In this document: piece by piece, positions 58,732 to 64,000 of the stretch
How the letters are laid out: each line of letters starts with the position of its first letter
Position numbering within the stretch: the stretch's first letter is position 1
Assembly (NCBI GenBank): GCA_005406025.1
Contig: BGZK01000019.1
Location: forward strand, 62,001 to 126,000
Length of the DNA: 64,000 bases
From: Eumeta japonica
Taxonomy: Eukaryota > Arthropoda > Insecta > Lepidoptera > Psychidae
Direction: 5' to 3'
The notes under the pieces: model-generated
What the model was told of the DNA's origin: nothing
The model's input: the letters and a program-made list of their open reading frames with translations, nothing else
Databases searched by the model: none
Program-made: the position numbers and the translations under genes

Positions 58732-59475
58732 TGCCTTACGCTAAACCCCAGTAAATCAAAATTTATGATTCTGGGCTCTAGTCAACAAATCCATAAAATA
58801 TACTCACAGAAACCATATATTGTGTTTGACTCTAAGCCTTATACAATAGGCTCAAGAAGTTCGAAGCTTGGGACTGACTATATAGATCCCAATTAAAGAT
58901 TTGAAACTTACGTTCGTAAGATAGATTGTTCGCAACTGTTTCTACCGTTTAAAGTACTCTATAGAATACGCAGTTACTTTACCGTTAATCTTCGTATGAG
59001 TCTAGTAGAGTCACTTGTTTTGTTAAATCTCAACTACTGTGACACTGTATATGGACCGCGCCTTCGTGTATCGAGTAAAACTTCAGTATAGCGAGTCCAA
59101 AATGCCTGTGCTAAATTTTGCTTTCATGTGCCGCCTCGAAGCCCCGTGACACCATGTTTGAATAAGGCACTGATTGCAAATATGTCTTCTTGATGCTTTG
59201 TCCACTCTGATGTTCTTCTTTTCGGCGTTGTAAAAACAAGGGCTCCTTCATACTTATATCAAAAACTTACATGGTCGTCTTCCAGTCGTTCTAATCATCT
59301 TATTACTCCTATTCATAAAACCGCCGCATTTACGGGCACTTTTAAGTATGCCGCCTCCAAAGTATGGAATAATATCCCACCCCCATTGCGTAACCTTCCA
59401 TCAACTCACTCTTTCAAACAATCTTTAAAAAGCACATTTTGTCACCACAGTTGGATGGCATTACCTGCTTTATAA
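58732..59475 (+). pseudogene. CR1/Jockey-like LINE reverse transcriptase, C-terminal part
   Basis: A 5'-truncated non-LTR retrotransposon. It opens with 'CLTLNPSKSKFMILGS', the usual 'LNPxKSKxMxLG' strand after the RT palm. It continues through 'VESLVLLNLNYCDTVYG', the 'LVxSLVLPHLxYCDVVY' thumb block, and 'RVQNACAKFCFHVPPR'. It ends with an intact stretch of about 95 codons, 'LLFGVVKTRAPSYLYQKL' ... 'FKYAASKVWNNIPPPLRNLP' ... 'SFKQSLKSTF', to TAA at 59,473-59,475. Stops and frameshifts break the first half. Endonuclease and RT core are missing. Confidence 0.85.
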
Positions 59476-59885
59476 AATTCTTTTCCTTAATAAGTACTAA
59501 AGGGAAGACATAATTTAAAAGTAAAAAGAAAGAAAGGTGGAATTATTTTACTTTCTATGTACTACATGTTTACTTTAGACCTGGTTATATAGTGCTACTG
59601 ACATAAGAGTGCGCGAAACAAGGTTCTTAGCACTGCCTCCTTATTTTGTGTGCACAAAATTTGTTTGGCATAGCTATCAGGATTTAATTTCAAGTTTTCA
59701 GGGCCCAGCTGAAAACCAGCACTGTGGCTCAGGCTGCAGCATTTTGCTGAGCTGCTCACCCTTTCGACCTTTTGTTGTTCATAATTTTTTTTAATTTGTA
59801 AATGTACGTCTCAGTTAATTTAATTTTAAGATGTTATACATGTCTTAATTTTTGTTTGTTTAAGAGTTGAGTAAAGGATTATTAC
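59476..59885 (+). other. Probable 3' UTR of the LINE
   Basis: Follows the LINE stop. It has the GC-rich phrase GCCCAGCTGAAAACCAGCAC / CTCAGGCTGCAGCATTTTGC and ends in T-rich DNA. The phrase is familiar from 3' ends of lepidopteran retroposons, but exact limits are unknown. The 61-codon frame inside is not a gene. Confidence 0.5.
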
Positions 59886-62030
59886 TTTTTTTTAAATATT
59901 ATTATAGTAAAAAAGATTCGTAATTTCTCTTAATACAAATAGTTGTGTAACTATGCTGACAAGTCCATGTCATCAGTAGCCTACGCGATTAAGAGCTGTG
60001 CCGTCCGGAATACCAAAGCGGGATATTACCACAAATGTCCAGTAATTTTGAACTTTGAGATATGAAAAGAATTACCAGTTTTAATTTCATTACGCAATTT
60101 TCATAAAATGTCAAAATTAAGAAAAATCGTACAATCATATGTTTGTCTATTCTTCATTTTTAGGTTTCTTCATCAATTAGGATATTTTTGATAAAATTTA
60201 AATGAAATTCATGTTAAAGCTAGGTTTCATTTTAAAACTTATTTACGTAGTGAATTCTTAAACGTCATTTACATTTAAGTGCGAAGTAAAACTTTTACGA
60301 GACACTTTAGACCCCTGAAAACGACTGTCATTACTTTGAAACATGAATTATACATTGTGAGAATTTAAATGAGCTCATAATCATCAACATGGGATAAAAA
60401 TAAATGAGCTTTGTGATTGAATAGTCTGCAAAAAAAATATCGCAGACACAAGAATAGAAAATAAGTTTTCGTTTCTTCTAACTTGTAGGGAAATATGAAA
60501 ACTAAATCATTTCCTCCAATAGCCTAAAGCGCTAACCGATGAACAGATTAATATAATATTGAACTTCTTGTCAAATCACCTTTTATTTCTTTATAGAAAC
60601 CTTTTATTTTGCTTTTACAGCTCACTGCCTTTTATTTTACTACAAAAAATTTCCGCCTCGGTTTCGAAACGTTGATTTCTCAATTTTCAAATGGACTACC
60701 ATCGTGACGTCGGCGACGGCAAAATATGTAATTTCGATTGAAATCGGTTGAAAAGAAAACGAGCCTTTTTTTTAAAATAGCTTACTCAGAATGTCTAATT
60801 TGTACAATTGCTAAGATAAGAGAAAAAACCAAACCCTTACAAGATCACTCGTGACCGATGAACAGAGAAAGGGAATACGTGGTGTCCGACTCCTCATTTT
60901 CATTTGACCAACTGCTTTCTACAACCACGATACGGTTTTCGTAATTTCCACGTTGTATGTACGTATATATGTATAAGCTATGTATAAAATGCCGCTAACA
61001 GACAAGTGATGGTGAAAACGTTCCTTTTTAATTCCCATAGAAAAAAATAATCAAAAACTATAATAAATCACGATGGAACACCCAAAAAATAAAAGGGGTC
61101 TCATCTCAAACATACGAAACCGCCTTGCGCTTTCTAATCGACACCAAAGTACCATAATTCGCGAGTTTTAGTTTTATAACGAAAGCCATATAAAAGTTGC
61201 ACGTACTGTCTATCCTTGCGCTCGTACTATGAAGCACTCGAAACGGGTAGCGAAGATATTTCGCAGGTTGGACAGAGATTTTATAATTCCGTTTACGGTC
61301 TGCAGCGTCAAAGCCTCTGGGGTACGATGCGAGTATTGATTGAATACGCAATGTAGTTTAGCAAGCGCGTCAAAGAAGGCTTGTTCAGGGGAGAGGAAAC
61401 TTAACAATACCTTATATTTAGATTTCATCGATTTTCAAGCACCGATCAAATACTTATTTAAGAATTAGAAGTTTGAATTTTTAGAAAACCACATACAGCG
61501 AATACGATCGAGCATTTAGCGGGTAATTCAAGGTATTAAGTGCGTAAAGAAGTTTAGCGAGGGGATCTGGGAAGATTTGATTTCTTTTTATTTCCAATTA
61601 CAAGAGGGAGAACGTACTAGAAAAAACATACATAAAGAGCTCAATCGGTTTTAAACTTCTATCGAATACGTAAATCGGCGGTTGTGATTGAACACACTTA
61701 TACTAAAATGTAAGATATAAAAAATATACCACTCTCGGTCTCGGTCGATCCCGGACATTACCGCAGCGTTAGTGACAACAGTCGATAGCAGTCCACCATT
61801 CGCAATGGACCGGGGCGGAAGGTCTGCGATCCATAACCTCGAACCGAATAAATAATTTTATATTGGGACGAAAAACGGCAGCAGTAGATTTGCAAAAATT
61901 TGAGGCACAACAACAATTAATATACGCACAGATACAAGATTATTTAAAGGTGTCAATATATTCATGTCAAGAGAATATACTAGATCGCCGAACCCTGCAA
62001 ACTTTGCCCGACTCAAAAATCGGTGATGGT
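59886..62030. other. Unassigned DNA
   Basis: No gene recognised. 61,100-61,400 is GC-richer with two minus frames lacking motifs. 61,866-61,950 encodes a Gln-rich stretch ('QKFEAQQQLIYAQIQDYLK') that could be chance or exon-like. Confidence 0.35.
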
Positions 62031-62115
62031 GGAGCGGTGATGACTCAGAGGTTAAGTGTGTCGCTTTCGAATAAGGAGCTATTGCATTCGATTCTTATCA
62101 CGGCGAATTGACCAA
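62031..62115 (+). repeat. tRNA-like relic
   Basis: GGAGCGGTGATGACTCAGAGGTTAAGTG (box A-like at 62,041) is followed by GCATTCGATTCTTATCACGG (box B-like at 62,085). The spacing is tRNA-like but the stems are poor. SINE head or tRNA pseudogene. Confidence 0.3.
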
Positions 62116-62263
62116 TCAGTTTTTAAATTCGAGTCAAACTGTACACACGTTCCGTGACTCGGAAGACGCGTCAACTGGACTCAGACGTCGTCGTCTCATC
62201 GACGATAATTGTCGTTGCCGCCCCCTAGGCCACACCAGTCCAGCGTGGGGGTCTGACGTTTAG

Positions 62264-62415
62264 GCCTTTGACCAGTTGAAACAAATAACCTTGTCGGAGG
62301 GTAAATACGCCTCGCCGAGGGCACAATCAAAAAACCTGATACAACGGTACGCCCTCTTCGTCAACACGCAAAAATGCGTCGACGAGTTAGAGAGGATCTC
62401 GCGAAAAAAATACAC
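62264..62415 (+). CDS. Candidate internal exon of an unrecognised host gene
   Basis: This 152-bp block is the best candidate for genuine coding DNA in the window. It is preceded by GTTTAG (acceptor-like, with an in-frame stop just before) and followed by GTGAGG (donor-like). Between them one plus frame is open for 50 codons ('AFDQLKQITLSEGKYASPRA', 'QSKNLIQRYALFVNTQK', 'CVDELERISRKKY') and ends two bases into a codon. About 60% of third positions are G or C in an AT-rich region. The peptide is charged, with amphipathic helical spacing. I do not recognise the family. Against it: the pyrimidine tract is weak, the reverse strand is also open, and no partner exon is visible nearby. A transposon-borne gag fragment is an alternative. 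Confidence 0.35.
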
Positions 62416-64000
62416 GTGAGGTAGTCTCGAGTGAAATACGATTGGTTTGATATTAATTTATTTTAAGTGCTCGAACGTGCGAAATTGCGCCCCGTCGCCA
62501 CCTGTCGGCGCGCGCGTGTCAATTTTTGTCGGCGGGCGGCTGTGGCACTGTACTCACTGTACTGCGACGTGTTTTTCTCTGCATTTTTTTTTCTCGTTTC
62601 AAAGCGATTGTAGGTAATTGAGTCCTTACAGCGTTACTCGAACGTAATTTTTTTTTATTTAGGTCGAAGGAAAGGGGACGTTTTTGATTATAGGGCTTCG
62701 TTTTCATGTTTTATGTAAAAGAAATACGCAAAAGAGATAATTATGAAAATGCGTTTATACATTTTATTTTTTTGGATGAATGCACATGATTCCTCCGTAA
62801 CGTGTTACGTTATAGAAATATGATATAAGTAATGACCAAAGTTGGTCTCCCACGGCTACCGCGGTTGGTCTGACGTGGTTGTGCCAGGCGGTGGCTGCAA
62901 ATCGATGCCGATATATTTATATTCATGTAATTAGTAAATAGACCTACTTGCATGGTGAAGTGGTATGCCAGAAAATAAACATTCGTTACATGGAACTAGA
63001 GGAGTTCCTTAGCACAGAGGCACATTATTATAACAATTGTGAAGTATTTTCAAATATTGGACAGCGATAATTTAAACCTAAACTCGATATGAAAAATACA
63101 GTTTTTCCTTTTTCTCGTATCTGTATACGAGTACGATAATAAGTAGTGCGGCGCGGCGGTGGCCGAACGGTTTGATAACTTTCGAGTGGTGGCAGATTTT
63201 GTCTAACAGCGTTACTTCCATACCAGAAGATACATTGAAGTGAATCCTGAAACGAGCTGGTTGATCAATGTATTTTTGACTCAGTCCAATTGAACCACTA
63301 GCTCCGTGCTTTGCGCCGTTAAGCTGTCGGTCCGCGCCTTCGTCGACGCATCGACAGCGACGGTCACCGGCGGTCCCCGATCCACACTGCGACGGAGACA
63401 GACTTTTCTTCCGAAATGAGGATAGTGAAAGGATCAGCCTCAGCAGTTGGACGGTGAAAAACCGACACAGGTGCCTATAAAATTTAAGCCTCATAAATCA
63501 GATGCCATTAGCATATTCATTTTATGATGTGAAACACTATGCATACTCGATGCATATTTGAAAAACTATTATTACAACGATCGTGGGTTTAAGTTGCTTC
63601 TTTGCTTGACTTATATCATTTAAGTTCCTATAAGCACAACCAGCTCACGTAAAACTAGTGATAAACGTCAGTAAAGTAATAAAGATGCATTATGAGATCG
63701 TGCCACGTGGAGGTCTGTGGTTTGACTCAACCTTCAGGTAAACGGCGGTTGAGCCTTATACGTTATTATGCGACATTCTTCTTGTGTTATCCCTCTGTAA
63801 GCGTCGTATTCCGTATATAGTGTTATGAGTCAAACCGTTTTGCCACGGCGTATTGAATTTCTTACACTCAAATGATAACATTCATCGGAGCGCGAAACGA
63901 AGGTTTGTGAATAATATTGTACAGAAATTGGTACCATATATTTCGTACGAAACAAAAAGAAATCGTATGTGAGTTCGCGCGCGGTAGAAGTGAAACTTAG
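62416..64000. other. Unassigned GC-richer DNA at window edge
   Basis: 62,480-62,560 and 63,290-63,410 are CpG-rich. 63,150-63,215 has a tRNA-like GGCGGTGGCCGAACGGTTTG head without a convincing box B. The 138-codon minus frame at 63,078-63,494 spans part of this and has no known motif. If the 62.26-kb exon is real, this could be its downstream intron. Confidence 0.35.

Noticed and set aside
63150..63215. tRNA gene
   Set aside because: Box A-like GGTGGCCGAACGGTTTG only. There is no convincing box B and no cloverleaf.
1..64000. CRISPR array, bacterial operons or phage genes
   Set aside because: No spaced direct repeats and no dense gene packing. The transposon types and composition are those of insect nuclear DNA.

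Overview
The window looks like insect nuclear DNA, most likely from a moth or butterfly. It is strongly AT-rich, has long (TA)n runs, and carries decayed mariner elements, Penelope-like retroelements, non-LTR retrotransposon ends and tRNA-headed SINEs whose tail (an 'ACTCACGCCTATTTCC'-type block near 47,670) is familiar from Lepidoptera. No complete host gene is visible. The longest open frames are transposon relics or chance frames. I read it as a gene desert or a very long intron. The only host-exon candidate is a 152-bp open block near the right edge (62,264-62,415).

Layout. 1-9.7 kb: noncoding DNA with a mariner relic (3.08-3.99 kb, minus), a dispersed repeat beginning AGGGTTCCG (4.1-4.8 kb), a (TA)n tract and two copies of a degenerate GGRATC-hexamer repeat. 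12.1-14.8 kb: a SINE-like unit, Penelope copy A with reverse transcriptase and GIY-YIG endonuclease remains, and a LINE end on the minus strand. 16.9-17.8 kb: a 310-bp fold-back element and a 170-bp tandem duplication. 24.8-28.5 kb: a mariner copy with both inverted ends and TA duplications, two tandem copies of a TTTAACTTCCCGCTA-ended repeat, and Penelope copy B, whose 5' end is inverted. 28.5-39.5 kb: mostly unassigned. 39.5-40.0 kb: a 479-bp pogo/Tigger-like MITE containing about eleven same-strand copies of a 17-bp motif. 42.6-43.4 and 52.5-52.8 kb: Penelope copies C and D. 44.6-50.1 kb: several near-perfect hairpins, one resembling a pre-miRNA. 54.9-56.0 kb: a 1.06-kb copy of the TTTAACTTCCCGCTA repeat. 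57.0-59.9 kb: another AGGGTTCCG copy and a CR1/Jockey-like LINE 3' end. 60-64 kb: GC-richer DNA with the candidate exon.

The most interesting signal is shared by all four Penelope copies. Downstream of the coding region each carries a hammerhead-ribozyme-like core: CTGAGGA, a small stem-loop, GAAA, then a minimal ACGTACGT helix III ending in the cleavage triplet GTA. Helix I is paired, with substitutions that differ between copies. Hammerheads are known in Penelope-like elements. Here they can be compared across four rearranged copies, including one folded back exactly at the ribozyme's 5' arm.
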